From assembly GCF_001735715.1 (NCBI RefSeq), contig NZ_CP017259.1:989501-1053500 (forward strand): a DNA stretch of 64,000 nucleotides. The letters run 5' to 3'. The translations under genes and the position numbers were made by a program. Below are positions 1 to 8,597 of this stretch, one piece after another. This DNA is from Formosa sp. Hel3_A1_48 (lineage in GTDB: Bacteria > Bacteroidota > Bacteroidia > Flavobacteriales > Flavobacteriaceae). Within the stretch, counting starts at the first letter, position 1, and every line of letters begins with the position of its first letter. Below the pieces are notes generated by a model. That model was not told the origin of the DNA and did not search any database. It saw only the letters and a list, made by a program, of their open reading frames with translations.

Positions 1-432
1 GTAAAAAATAGGGGTTGCACCTACTAACTTTGTAACCGAGCTGTAGGTAGGGTATCCTGGATTTGGGATCAATACAGCATCACCCTCATTGAGATAGGCC
101 ATGGAGATATGCATAATACCCTCCTTACTACCCATAAGAGGAAGGATTTCATTTTCAGCATTGATTAGAACATTGTAATTTTTTTCATAAAAACTAGAAA
201 TCGCATGTCTAAGTTCAGGTAATCCTTGATAACTTTGGTACTTATGGGCTTGGGGTTCAGACAGGCTATTTTCAAGTGCTGTTAGCACTGAAGGATGTGG
301 CGGTAAATCTGGGCTTCCGATGCCTAGGTTAATTACAGCTGCCCCATTGGAAACGAGTGTACGTACTTCTTTCAGTTTTTTTGAAAAGTAGTATTCTTCA
401 ACAGTATCTAAACGACGGGCTACTAGACTCAT
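1..432 (-). CDS. Pyridoxal-phosphate aminotransferase, class I/II (partial, 3' end outside window)
   Basis: The N-terminal 144 residues are present. The ATG is at 432-430 and the frame stays open to the window edge. The start reads MSLVARRLDTVEEYYFSKKL, followed by INLGIGSPDLPPHPSVL and later NEGDAVLIPNPGYPTY, the fold-type I aminotransferase pattern (aspartate/aromatic/LL-diaminopimelate aminotransferase group). The start overlaps the pheA stop by four bases (ATGA), so the two are translationally coupled. In Flavobacteria the gene after pheA usually takes part in Phe/Tyr synthesis, so a role in aromatic transamination is inferred. Substrate specificity cannot be read, and the PLP lysine lies beyond the edge. 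Confidence 0.85.
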   Translation of the reverse strand, partial: MSLVARRLDTVEEYYFSKKLKEVRTLVSNGAAVINLGIGSPDLPPHPSVLTALENSLSEPQAHKYQSYQGLPELRHAISSFYEKNYNVLINAENEILPLMGSKEGIMHISMAYLNEGDAVLIPNPGYPTYSSVTKLVGATPIFY

Positions 433-1250
433 TGTTTTGCATTTTTATAAGTACCAAGTACTTTAAATTCTTCAGCCATTATTTTCATCACAGCAGTTGC
501 CTTTTCATAATCCTCATAATCATCAAATGTGACATCCACAAAAAATGCATACTTCCAAGGAGTATCAATTTTAGGTAAAGATTGAATTTTAGTCAAGTTA
601 AGTTTGCAATCGCTCATAACATTGAGCATGGCGGCTAAACTCCCACGTTTATGATTCAGCATAAATTTTAATGAGGCTTTATTTATAGTTGAGGAAGGGT
701 TTTCGTTCCGTTCAACGATTACAAAACGAGTTTCATTATGCTTAATGGTTTGAATGCTCTCAGCTAAAATATTCAATTTATATATCTCTGCAGCACTAGA
801 ACTGGCAATGGCTGCAACTCCCTTTAATTGTTTCTTGTGAATTCTTTGTGCAACCTCAGCAGTATCACAATCCTCAACTAATTTTATATGTGGATACTTG
901 TCGAAAAAAGATTGACACTGCAACAATGCCATGGGGTGTGAGTAAACCTCTTTAATCTCAAAAATATCCTGACCAGACAGCGCCATTAAATTATGTTGAA
1001 TATCTAAATAATACTCTCCTGTTATATGTAAATTATTGGCATCGATTAAAGCATAATTGGGAATTATAGAGCCCGCAATTGAATTCTCCAATGCCATTAC
1101 AGCGGTATCAACTTTTTCTTTAATCAAGCTATCCACTACTTCATTGAATGTCAAGAGGGGTTCGATTTCTACTGGATTTACAAAATAATTTTGTGTAACC
1201 AAATGATGAAATGATCCTTTTATCCCTTGTATAGCGACTTTATTTATCAT
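429..1250 (-). CDS. pheA: Prephenate dehydratase
   Basis: 273 residues. The enzyme decarboxylates and dehydrates prephenate to phenylpyruvate in cytosolic phenylalanine synthesis. The catalytic domain fills residues 1-180 and carries GIKGSF (9-14), ENSIAGSI (55-62), SHP (104-106) and the diagnostic TRF (174-176). A C-terminal ACT domain (about 190-270) senses phenylalanine. Its loop reads KIQSLP (221-226) instead of the proteobacterial ESRP, a common Bacteroidota variant. There is no chorismate mutase domain, so this is a monofunctional enzyme. The ATG at 1250 follows directly on nine U residues of an attenuator terminator. Expression is therefore expected to depend on leader-peptide translation (see 1306-1383). 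Confidence 0.95.
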   Translation of the reverse strand: MINKVAIQGIKGSFHHLVTQNYFVNPVEIEPLLTFNEVVDSLIKEKVDTAVMALENSIAGSIIPNYALIDANNLHITGEYYLDIQHNLMALSGQDIFEIKEVYSHPMALLQCQSFFDKYPHIKLVEDCDTAEVAQRIHKKQLKGVAAIASSSAAEIYKLNILAESIQTIKHNETRFVIVERNENPSSTINKASLKFMLNHKRGSLAAMLNVMSDCKLNLTKIQSLPKIDTPWKYAFFVDVTFDDYEDYEKATAVMKIMAEEFKVLGTYKNAKQ

Positions 1251-1279
1251 AAAAAAAAATCTCGATATTTACATCGAGA
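1251..1279 (-). terminator. Attenuator terminator of the pheA leader
   Basis: On the minus strand, TCTCGAT and ATCGAGA (1279-1273 and 1266-1260) form a perfect 7-bp stem with a 6-base loop. Nine T residues (1259-1251) follow and run straight into the pheA ATG. This is a classic Rho-independent terminator placed before, not after, a gene. The 5' arm can alternatively pair with GTCGAG at 1326-1321 inside the leader reading frame, which would be the antiterminator. Confidence 0.85.
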
Positions 1280-1305
1280 CTCAAATTGAAAGTTATAATA
1301 TTAAA

Positions 1306-1383
1306 TTACACATACAAGACCTCGACTCTTTTTTCAAAAAAGAAATAATACCAGTTGTAGAATGTATAATATATATTGTGCAT
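1306..1383 (-). CDS. Phenylalanine/tyrosine-rich leader peptide (attenuation)
   Basis: A 25-codon reading frame, ATG at 1383 and TAA ending at 1306, encoding MHNIYYTFYNWYYFFFEKRV plus EVLYV. It contains four Phe (three consecutive, codons 14-16), six Tyr and one Trp. This composition is that of a control peptide for aromatic amino acid supply. The Phe run lies five to six codons before GTCGAG (codons 20-21, 1326-1321), the putative antiterminator arm. A ribosome stalled on Phe codons would leave that arm free to pair with CTCGAT (1278-1273) and break the terminator. A ribosome reaching the stop codon would cover the arm and allow termination. This is the first gene of the pheA transcript by position. 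Confidence 0.88.
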   Translation of the reverse strand: MHNIYYTFYNWYYFFFEKRVEVLYV

Positions 1384-1400
1384 TGTTACTTATTACAGCG

Positions 1401-1408
1401 CTAAAGTA
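1401..1408 (-). promoter_or_regulatory. Probable -7 box for pheA leader transcript
   Basis: The minus strand reads TACTTTAG, a one-mismatch version of the Bacteroidota TAnnTTTG box. TTG triplets lie about 18-25 bases upstream. A start site near 1395 would put the leader ATG roughly 12 bases into the transcript. Confidence 0.5.
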
Positions 1409-1542
1409 AATATTTTTTATTCAAAACAAAATTCAATTTTATGTTTTTTGAAATTAGCCCTCAATTTTGATTAATTCTAAAAAAAATAGCGAATTAATTA
1501 AACATTAACTAAAATATCGAGCTTTTACTGAATTGAATTCAA

Positions 1543-2289
1543 TTAATCCAAGAAAATAAGTGTTCCCGTGTAAAGTTGGGTGACATCTACCTCTGCTGGG
1601 GTATGTACAGAGATCAAGTTCCCAGTACCGCGTAATTCTCCTTTGAGAGATTGTAAGGGATGTACAACAATATCATGGCTACTGCGGTGTAAAATTATCA
1701 CATTCTGCGCTAAAAGGTTTGCTCCAAAAAAAGCTGTTGTACCCGAATAGAATCCAACAGAAAGATTATCTACAGCGCCAGATACAATAAATTGCGATAG
1801 ATTATTTGAAATTACATTTAAGCTTTCAGCTTGTATTATCAAATCAAAGTCACCCAAACTTAATTGATCTTCACGAAAATTTTCAGAGATTAAATTCAAA
1901 TCTTGAAATGTTAATACCCCTAAAGATTTTATTGTATACTGAGAATTACTTCGGATTTCTGTAAGATTTGGGGTAGTCACTGTGATTTTAGTAGGTCTAT
2001 AACTACGAATCCAATTGCAAAGATTGTGGTCTGTAAGGGACAGCACATCATCGCTTATGGCATAAGAAATATCTGATATCAAATGGGATCCAGCTTCAAT
2101 ACTTATATGGAAATCAACACCTTCCTTAATAACTAATTCTATGTTTTCATTAACTAAAATTTTACTGAATGGCTCAAGACTATATTCAACACTGGTCCTA
2201 TGGCCGGATGTTTGTATACAATCTGGGGCTTTATCCTCGGCGCAGGCCAAAACAAGCAGAATAATACTATTTAATAATACCTTTTTCAT
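1543..2289 (-). CDS. GIN-domain (DUF2807-type) lipoprotein
   Basis: 248 residues. A type II signal (MKKVLLNSIILLVLAC, lipidated Cys16) is followed by a beta-helical GIN/head-GIN domain. The pattern FSKILVNENIELVIKEG, then DVLSLTD and ITVTTPNLTEIRSNS is typical of DUF2807 adhesin-like proteins. These are envelope proteins of unknown function, frequent in Bacteroidota. The start overlaps the stop of the upstream deacylase gene by four bases (ATGA), so the two form an operon. No catalytic residue is evident. Confidence 0.75.
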   Translation of the reverse strand: MKKVLLNSIILLVLACAEDKAPDCIQTSGHRTSVEYSLEPFSKILVNENIELVIKEGVDFHISIEAGSHLISDISYAISDDVLSLTDHNLCNWIRSYRPTKITVTTPNLTEIRSNSQYTIKSLGVLTFQDLNLISENFREDQLSLGDFDLIIQAESLNVISNNLSQFIVSGAVDNLSVGFYSGTTAFFGANLLAQNVIILHRSSHDIVVHPLQSLKGELRGTGNLISVHTPAEVDVTQLYTGTLIFLD

Positions 2290-3392
2290 AACCTTACACC
2301 TATACCAAATTCTAATGCTTCCGCTTTAGCACTATGCGCTTTTAATGTTGCCGATATAAACCATTTTTTAGCTATAAAATGTTTCATTCCCAGGCGATTA
2401 TAATAACGCCCTTCAAAATCAAACGGAGCATAGACATAATAGCCCAAATGAGCAAGTACAGAAAATCGCCCAAATAACAATTCGTACCCTAGGTATAGAC
2501 CTACACGCTTATAGTCAACGTCATTTTCCACTTGGCTTTCAGGATAAGCTACACTTTGATAGTAAATATATTCTTTCAAAAATTTGGAATTAAAATACTC
2601 CGCCCCAATGGAAATTAAGCTTTTTTCATTAATCTGTTTATCGGCAAAAAAAGAAAATACATAAAAAGGAAATTGAGGGCTTCCTACTACGTCACTTTGA
2701 TTGACCCCAGCTTTGAAGACGGCTCCATAATGGACACTTTGGTCTATTTCTTGACTAATCCCTTGATTTGTTGATGTGGGCTTTAAAAAATCGGGTTTTT
2801 CATCTAGGGCAGCCGTTAGACCGAAATTAAAGGCGATGGTATTGATACTGGTATTCGGCGCTTTGATACTTGCGTTAGATAAGTGGAGCAGTGTTATTCC
2901 GGCCTGAACCCCAACAGCGCCCAATAATTGGGGGCGTTTGTAATTGAGCATTAAATAAGTGCCACTGAGAAAAGGCGAGCCAAAAGCAATATTTTTTGGG
3001 TTTTTGTACTTGTCGTAAGGATTAGTTACTAAAGAGACTCCTTGAGCAATACGCAACATCAAACGACGCTTTAGAAAATAAAAATTATAATGCGCATGAA
3101 GTCCATAACCATTACCCAAAGTTGAATTATTAAAATTTTGAATGCTTATAGAGGTGCCGAATTCAGGGTAATTGTAGCGTTTATGCCATGATTTTTCACC
3201 GGAAACACGCTTGTTCCATCCCAAGATTAAACCATTTGGATGCGCTTGAATCAGGTGGGTAATATTATCGTTATGACGCGCAATATTACCTGAATACAAA
3301 TTTAAATCAATGTAGCTAAAGGGCTTGAGCTCTTGTGTGTGCCCCAAAAAGAGCACACCAAAAAAGAAAAATAAAATACCGTGTTTTACCAT
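2286..3392 (-). CDS. PagL/acyloxyacyl hydrolase-like outer-membrane protein
   Basis: 368 residues with a cleavable signal (about 1-19). The rest is a beta-rich chain with many alternating aromatics, fitting an outer-membrane barrel. LLHLSNASIKAPNTS (168-182) matches the PagL active-site segment. His170 and Ser172 correspond to the catalytic His-x-Ser-Asn motif of lipid A 3-O-deacylases. The family removes an acyl chain from lipid A. The protein is about twice the length of PagL, as is common for the flavobacterial acyloxyacyl hydrolase group. It is first in a two-gene operon with the GIN lipoprotein. Activity on lipid A here is inferred. Confidence 0.72.
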   Translation of the reverse strand: MVKHGILFFFFGVLFLGHTQELKPFSYIDLNLYSGNIARHNDNITHLIQAHPNGLILGWNKRVSGEKSWHKRYNYPEFGTSISIQNFNNSTLGNGYGLHAHYNFYFLKRRLMLRIAQGVSLVTNPYDKYKNPKNIAFGSPFLSGTYLMLNYKRPQLLGAVGVQAGITLLHLSNASIKAPNTSINTIAFNFGLTAALDEKPDFLKPTSTNQGISQEIDQSVHYGAVFKAGVNQSDVVGSPQFPFYVFSFFADKQINEKSLISIGAEYFNSKFLKEYIYYQSVAYPESQVENDVDYKRVGLYLGYELLFGRFSVLAHLGYYVYAPFDFEGRYYNRLGMKHFIAKKWFISATLKAHSAKAEALEFGIGVRL

Positions 3393-3474
3393 ATCAATTG
3401 AGCAGTAAATCTAATTAAATACAATCTCAAATCATATAAGCAGATGAAAGATTTTTTTTTTTCATTAATATCTC

Positions 3475-3482
3475 TAAATTTG
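3475..3482 (+). promoter_or_regulatory. -7 box of metK
   Basis: TAAATTTG is an exact TAnnTTTG match. A transcript starting about 6 bases downstream (near 3488) would begin just before the riboswitch P1 stem at 3497. Confidence 0.65.
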
Positions 3483-3495
3483 CAGCATTACTAAA

Positions 3496-3563
3496 CGAGG
3501 ATAAATTTGATCTGATTGCAACCTCAAAAAAAAAAGCTAAAACAGTGCCAATCCCTTTAGCTT
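3496..3563 (+). promoter_or_regulatory. SAM-II-type riboswitch upstream of metK
   Basis: GAGG (3497-3500) pairs with CCTC (3522-3525) to form P1. The enclosed loop ends TGATTGCAA, the conserved SAM-II loop sequence. An A-rich linker leads to GCTAAAAC (3536-3543), the other conserved strand. CTG (3512-3514) can pair with CAG (3543-3545) to make the pseudoknot helix, where the well-studied metX example has CC pairing with GG. This is a compensatory change that supports the fold. Downstream, TTTAGCTT (3556-3563) is perfectly complementary to AAGCTAAA (3534-3541), so ligand-bound and unbound states can be mutually exclusive. The position directly before metK fits SAM feedback. Confidence 0.8.
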
Positions 3564-3596
3564 GTTGCGCTTATCATACCTCATAAATAACCTATT

Positions 3597-4853
3597 ATGA
3601 GTTACTTATTTACTTCCGAAAGTGTTTCTGAAGGACACCCCGATAAAGTAGCAGACCAAATTAGCGATGCAATCATCGACCATTTTTTGGCCTTCGATCC
3701 GCAAGCCAAAGTGGCTTGTGAAACATTGGTGACTACCGGGCAAGTTATTTTGGCTGGTGAGGTCAAATCTAAAACCTATTTGGACGTACAACAGATCGCT
3801 CGAGACACAATAAATAAAATTGGTTATACCAAAGGCGAATACATGTTTGACGGGAATTCATGCGGAGTTCTCTCAGCCATACACGAACAATCGGAGGACA
3901 TAAATAGAGGAGTTGATAGAGAAACCCCTGAAGAACAAGGGGCTGGTGACCAAGGTATGATGTTTGGTTACGCCACCAATGAAACCGAAAACTACATGCC
4001 TTTAGCATTGGATTTGTCGCACCGTATTTTAAAAGAACTTGCTGCTTTGCGCCACGCAAACAAAGACATCACTTATTTGCGTCCTGACTCTAAAAGTCAG
4101 GTCACTATTGAATATGGTGATGACAATGTCCCGTTGCGGATTGATTCTATTGTAATCTCTACACAACATGACGACTTTTCTGATGATGAAAATGAAATGC
4201 TTGATACGATCAAAAAAGACATCAAGGCCATTTTGATTCCTAGAGTAATCTCAAAATTACCTAAGGCCATTCAAGCACTTTTTAATGATAATATTACGTA
4301 TCACATCAATCCAACAGGCAAGTTTGTAATTGGCGGCCCTCACGGAGATACCGGATTGACTGGCCGTAAAATTATAGTAGACACCTACGGCGGAAAAGGC
4401 GCACATGGTGGAGGTGCATTTTCGGGAAAAGACCCAAGTAAAGTAGACCGCTCTGCGGCTTATGCCATGCGCCATATTGCCAAAAATATGGTTGCTGCAG
4501 GAATATGTTCAGAAATTTTAGTACAAGTCAGTTATGCCATTGGCGTAGCCGAACCTACGGGTGTTTTTGTAGATACTTACGGCACAGCCAATGTGGAACT
4601 CAACGATGGTACTGTTGCACAAAAAATAATGGAGCTATTTGACCTGCGACCAGCGGCAATTGAGCAACGACTAAAACTTCGTACCCCAATGTACAGCGAA
4701 ACTGCTGCTTATGGTCATATGGGGCGTACAAACGAAACTGTTGAAAAAGTATTTTATCTACCCAATGGTGAAAAACAAGTGTTGGATGTAGAACTGTTTA
4801 CGTGGGAAAAATTAGATTATATAGAAGCAATTAAAACTGCTTTCAAGCTCTAA
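3597..4853 (+). CDS. metK: S-adenosylmethionine synthetase
   Basis: 418 residues. The enzyme makes SAM from methionine and ATP in the cytosol. Conserved motifs are GHPDK (13-17), [12 protein letters not shown] (115-126), [13 protein letters not shown] (246-258) and the glycine-rich P-loop-like [19 protein letters not shown] (271-289). The length agrees with Bacteroidota MetK, which is longer than the 384-residue E. coli enzyme because of insertions in the middle domain. The ATG at 3597 lies 34 bases after the alternative hairpin of the SAM-II riboswitch. Repression by SAM is the expected logic. The gene is monocistronic, ending at a strong bidirectional terminator. Confidence 0.97.
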   Translation: MSYLFTSESVSEGHPDKVADQISDAIIDHFLAFDPQAKVACETLVTTGQVILAGEVKSKTYLDVQQIARDTINKIGYTKGEYMFDGNSCGVLSAIHEQSEDINRGVDRETPEEQGAGDQGMMFGYATNETENYMPLALDLSHRILKELAALRHANKDITYLRPDSKSQVTIEYGDDNVPLRIDSIVISTQHDDFSDDENEMLDTIKKDIKAILIPRVISKLPKAIQALFNDNITYHINPTGKFVIGGPHGDTGLTGRKIIVDTYGGKGAHGGGAFSGKDPSKVDRSAAYAMRHIAKNMVAAGICSEILVQVSYAIGVAEPTGVFVDTYGTANVELNDGTVAQKIMELFDLRPAAIEQRLKLRTPMYSETAAYGHMGRTNETVEKVFYLPNGEKQVLDVELFTWEKLDYIEAIKTAFKL

Positions 4854-4872
4854 GTTAAAACTTTGCAAACAT

Positions 4873-4900
4873 AAAAATGCCCGCTGTTGCGGGGCATTTT
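4873..4900. terminator. Bidirectional terminator between metK and the barrel gene
   Basis: AAATGCCCGC, loop TGTT, then GCGGGGCATTTT forms a stem with one bulged G. T-rich tracts flank it on both strands (TTTTATTT on plus, TTTTTATG on minus). It serves the convergent genes metK and 4923-7634. Confidence 0.85.
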
Positions 4901-4922
4901 ATTTATTAATTTTTTTGTGTAT

Positions 4923-7634
4923 TTACAACTCATAGCGCACACGAAATGTTATATAACGTGGTTGTATGAAATACTCAGTAGCACTCACCGAAATATTACC
5001 TGCATTACTTTGATTTTGCGCACGGGTGTCCAACAAGTTAGTAGCCTTAATTTCATACTCAAATTTCGCATCTTCATTTTTTCTGTAAGACAATGATGCA
5101 TTCCAAAATTCAAATGTATTAATCGTCCCGTTTTCATCGCTAAAATCATTGTAGGAATAGTCTGTTCTAAATGTAAACGCTTTTAAGATATAGGCATCAA
5201 ATTCTAGGGTTGGGCTTTTGGTAAAAAACTTAGTGCTGTTTTGCCCTAAATTATTGTCTTGGATAGAATAACGGTAACTTAAATCTAAATTGGGTGCTGT
5301 GCGGAAATTCGTTCGTATTTGTGCTCTATATGTTTGTGAAAAATTTTCATTTACAGAACGGCGATTTTGTATAAATTGATTGAATTTTGAATAGTTAAAA
5401 TTAGCGCGAATTGTTCCACGAATTTTTCCAAATGTACGTTGAAAACGGCCATTTGCACTCACGCTTTCATCCGCAAAAGGAGAATTGAAGGGCGAAGATA
5501 CCCGAATAACATTACCTGGCTGAAATAGAGACTCTGTTCGTATATTATCTATACTTTTATTATAGTTAATACTCGCAAAAACATTGGTGTAATTAAACAT
5601 ATTAAAACTGTAATAAAATAAGTTCACGTTGTGTGACAAGGCACTTTCTAACGCTGGATTTCCCGTAAAAAGAGCATTGTAATTATTCAAGACCAACCCA
5701 CTAGCAAAGTTTGAAACATCAGTAAATTGAGTTTGCATTCTGTAAGTAAGGTTCAATGTTTCACTCTTTTTCAATTGGATAATGACATTTAAATCGGGTA
5801 AAAATCTGAAGAAATTATCCGTTACTTTTTGGCCAAACTGGGTGTTATTTACATTGTACATATGACCAGAAATACCAGGTGTGATTGTGAAAATACCTGC
5901 TTTTAGGCGGTAGTGAAGCCCTAAATAAACATCAGAGAAATTGTAATCTATAGCATTGACATCCGCACCATTGTTATCGGGCGGTGTAACGTCTAGTCGT
6001 GAATTGTCATCTAAAAATTGAAAAATATTAGAGTTAAACTTCTGATGGCTTAAGATCGTCCCAAACGTCAAGTTGATATTACTTTTCTTGTTCAATATGT
6101 TCCAATAATCCAGTTTTGCATCTAACTGGTTAGATTTTACACGCTTTTCTTGAGCTAAGTTATAATTGCTTTGGTTGTCATCGAGACCTAAGTTAGCTGC
6201 TGTACCTCCATAGCTAAGTTTATCTTCGATTATTGCATTGTAAAAAGGATCTTCATCTTTGATCAGGTGCTGGGCTTCAAGAGCAAAAATATTATTTTCA
6301 TCTAGAGTATAGTAATAATTCAAATTTTGATTTAAGCTAAAAGGAGTGGTTTCTTCCAACTGATCGATATTGTTGTTTATTGATGAAAAGAACCGTTGGT
6401 CTTGTTCACTTTTTGACATCTGTCCAAAAACCTCGTACTCCAATTGGTTATTGGCGTTAGGCTGATATTTTGAAGACAACTTCAACATCCCTAGGTTGTT
6501 TTCTTGTACCGTGTTACTTTCTGTTTCCTCATCGGGGATACCAAGCTCTGGATCGGTATACTGAACAGAACGATTTTCTTGAAGTTCGTTTCTACTGTTT
6601 GATAAAATAGCAAATCCGCCAATATCTAAAGAAGTTTTTGGCGACCAACTGAAGTTTGTGGCTCCAAATTTTGTGTTGATGTCTTTTGCGCGGTTGTTTT
6701 GAAGCGTTAAAAACCCGATATCATTGCTGCCCAAATTTATGTTTGTTCCACTACTTAGGCTAGGTCTTTTAAAACCTCCAGTAAAATTAAAATAGTCTCT
6801 TCGAGTAAATGCGACCTCACCAATATTATTCAAATCTCCAATAAAGTTAATACTGTAATCTGGGCTGTAGTAGAATAATTTTGGTTGTGCTAAATACAAT
6901 GTTTCTTGATCTGAATCTCCTGCACCAGCCGTTACATTTCCAAACCAGAAGTTCTTTTTACCTTCTTTTAATTTGATGTTTATAGCTACATTATTTTGAT
7001 TGTTAGTCACACCACCTAACTGGCTAACTTCAGAATAGTTCTTTAAAACTTGCACCTTATCAACTGCGTTTGAGGGTATGTTTTTTGTGGCCAATTTAGT
7101 ATCACCGTCAAAAAAATCCTTTCCTTCAACCATGAGTTTTGAAACGACCTTCCCTTCAACCTCAACTTGACCATCCTCATTAATCTCCACACCTGGTAAG
7201 TTTTCCAAAACATCCTCTAATTTTCGCTCCGTTCCTTTATTGAAAGAGTCAGCATTATACACCAATGTATCTCCACTAATCGTAACAGGCATTTCATAAG
7301 TAAGCTCAACTTCTTCTAGGGCGTTGTCTTCTTGTAGGGTGAAATTTTTATTAACATTCGATTCGCCGGTTTGTATCGCCTGCGTCATCGATTTCATACC
7401 AATATAGCTGACTTGTATTGAATACAGTGTGTTTTTTTTCAAATCCAATCTGAATTTCCCCTCATCATTAGTAATTCCGTAGGAATCTAAAGCACTGGTA
7501 GCTTTATTTATAGCAATTACATTGGCTAATTCCAATGGATTCCCTATTGAATCTTTCACATATCCTTCCAATTTAACCTGAGAGAAAGTGAGTCCACTAA
7601 TTGATAATAAAAGGATGCTTATGTAATATTTCAT
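4923..7634 (-). CDS. Outer-membrane beta-barrel protein with carboxypeptidase-regulatory and plug domains (TonB-receptor-like)
   Basis: 903 residues. A signal peptide (1-18) precedes a CarboxypepD_reg-like domain (about 20-105: VKLEGYVKDSIGNPLELANV), a plug-like domain (about 115-225: LEDVLENLPGVEINEDGQVEV) and a long beta-barrel ending in an aromatic-rich strand (ITFRVRYEL). This architecture matches the outer membrane beta-barrel family (OMP_b-brl_3) of Bacteroidota, related to TonB-dependent receptors. It is last in a three-gene minus-strand operon after two GLPGLI proteins, with a 31-base gap. GLPGLI genes next to such barrels are a recurring arrangement, suggesting joint envelope function. 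The transported ligand is unknown. Confidence 0.85.
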   Translation of the reverse strand: MKYYISILLLSISGLTFSQVKLEGYVKDSIGNPLELANVIAINKATSALDSYGITNDEGKFRLDLKKNTLYSIQVSYIGMKSMTQAIQTGESNVNKNFTLQEDNALEEVELTYEMPVTISGDTLVYNADSFNKGTERKLEDVLENLPGVEINEDGQVEVEGKVVSKLMVEGKDFFDGDTKLATKNIPSNAVDKVQVLKNYSEVSQLGGVTNNQNNVAINIKLKEGKKNFWFGNVTAGAGDSDQETLYLAQPKLFYYSPDYSINFIGDLNNIGEVAFTRRDYFNFTGGFKRPSLSSGTNINLGSNDIGFLTLQNNRAKDINTKFGATNFSWSPKTSLDIGGFAILSNSRNELQENRSVQYTDPELGIPDEETESNTVQENNLGMLKLSSKYQPNANNQLEYEVFGQMSKSEQDQRFFSSINNNIDQLEETTPFSLNQNLNYYYTLDENNIFALEAQHLIKDEDPFYNAIIEDKLSYGGTAANLGLDDNQSNYNLAQEKRVKSNQLDAKLDYWNILNKKSNINLTFGTILSHQKFNSNIFQFLDDNSRLDVTPPDNNGADVNAIDYNFSDVYLGLHYRLKAGIFTITPGISGHMYNVNNTQFGQKVTDNFFRFLPDLNVIIQLKKSETLNLTYRMQTQFTDVSNFASGLVLNNYNALFTGNPALESALSHNVNLFYYSFNMFNYTNVFASINYNKSIDNIRTESLFQPGNVIRVSSPFNSPFADESVSANGRFQRTFGKIRGTIRANFNYSKFNQFIQNRRSVNENFSQTYRAQIRTNFRTAPNLDLSYRYSIQDNNLGQNSTKFFTKSPTLEFDAYILKAFTFRTDYSYNDFSDENGTINTFEFWNASLSYRKNEDAKFEYEIKATNLLDTRAQNQSNAGNISVSATEYFIQPRYITFRVRYEL

Positions 7635-7665
7635 TATTAGAGTTTAAGCTTAATTGATAATTATT

Positions 7666-8523
7666 TTATTTTCGTTTGTTCTTTCCCCGGCCACGGTACA
7701 TCTCTCGCATTTCTTTCATTTTTTGCTTGACGGTAGCGTTGTACTCTTTTCTTGAAATTACACGGCCTTTTTCTGGTGCAGAAATTATACTTTTTTGTTC
7801 GGGATTTATGATGATTTTAGAACACAGAACAGTGGTCTGGTCCGCATTGATTTCAAGAATGAGACCTGGTAAACCCCAGAATTCTCCAGGCCCTTGATTA
7901 ACAGGTATCTGAGGGGTATACCAAGCTGTTACCTCTATGGTTTTTGGCACTTCGATATCAGCAGTCACTGAAGTGGTTTTTGTAGAGTCTGTTTCGCTTT
8001 TTTTATCTTCTTTTTTGGATGCTTTTCTTCTCATGCTCCGCCAGTCGAATTCATCGACAGTTTTTGTAGCAGTAGCCTTCATACACAAGTATTGCCCAAT
8101 TTGCTTGGTTTCAGAACCAAACTTCCATTCTAACTGTTGGAGTGAGTCAGTAATTAAAAATTGACGTCCAAAAAACTCTTGGTCTTGAATAAACTTTTTG
8201 GTCTTTATATTTTTGTACTGCGGCCCAGCAGAAAAACTACTCCCCCACATTCCAAAGCCACCTTGACCAGGCGCCTCAAGTACTTCTTCTTCTTTGTATA
8301 TAGAAGCCGATTTATCAAAAGTCAGTATGTAGGTTTTTTCAAACATGCTGCGCATGCGCTCCATTATTTGTTTTTTTTGAACTTCACTCATTTGGCGACC
8401 GCCCCAACTATCCATATCGGGATTAGTTTTGGAAACATAATAAGCCTTGCCCTGAAAATCTTGAGAAAAAACAAATAAATTACAGATTAGGAATGTGGAA
8501 ATAATGATGCGCTTAAAAATCAT
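7666..8523 (-). CDS. GLPGLI family protein (copy B)
   Basis: 285 residues with an N-terminal signal ending near FVFSQD (residue 20). The family-naming motif GLPGL is at 217-221 in the context EFWGLPGLILEI. Other shared segments are TYILTFDKSASIYKEEE (64-80) and VTAWYTPQIPVNQGP (198-212). The C-terminus is basic (RGRGKNKRK). The molecular role of GLPGLI proteins is not known. They are exported and usually sit beside TonB-linked barrels. This gene and 8598-9443 are tandem paralogs with the same domain order. The region between the tracts (about 155-195) is a low-complexity charged stretch that differs between copies. Confidence 0.88.
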   Translation of the reverse strand: MIFKRIIISTFLICNLFVFSQDFQGKAYYVSKTNPDMDSWGGRQMSEVQKKQIMERMRSMFEKTYILTFDKSASIYKEEEVLEAPGQGGFGMWGSSFSAGPQYKNIKTKKFIQDQEFFGRQFLITDSLQQLEWKFGSETKQIGQYLCMKATATKTVDEFDWRSMRRKASKKEDKKSETDSTKTTSVTADIEVPKTIEVTAWYTPQIPVNQGPGEFWGLPGLILEINADQTTVLCSKIIINPEQKSIISAPEKGRVISRKEYNATVKQKMKEMREMYRGRGKNKRK

Positions 8524-8597
8524 TTTTGGTTTTATTGAATATTACACAAATTTACATTTAGTTTTATATGGTGACGTTAAATAATTCACAAAAGGAA

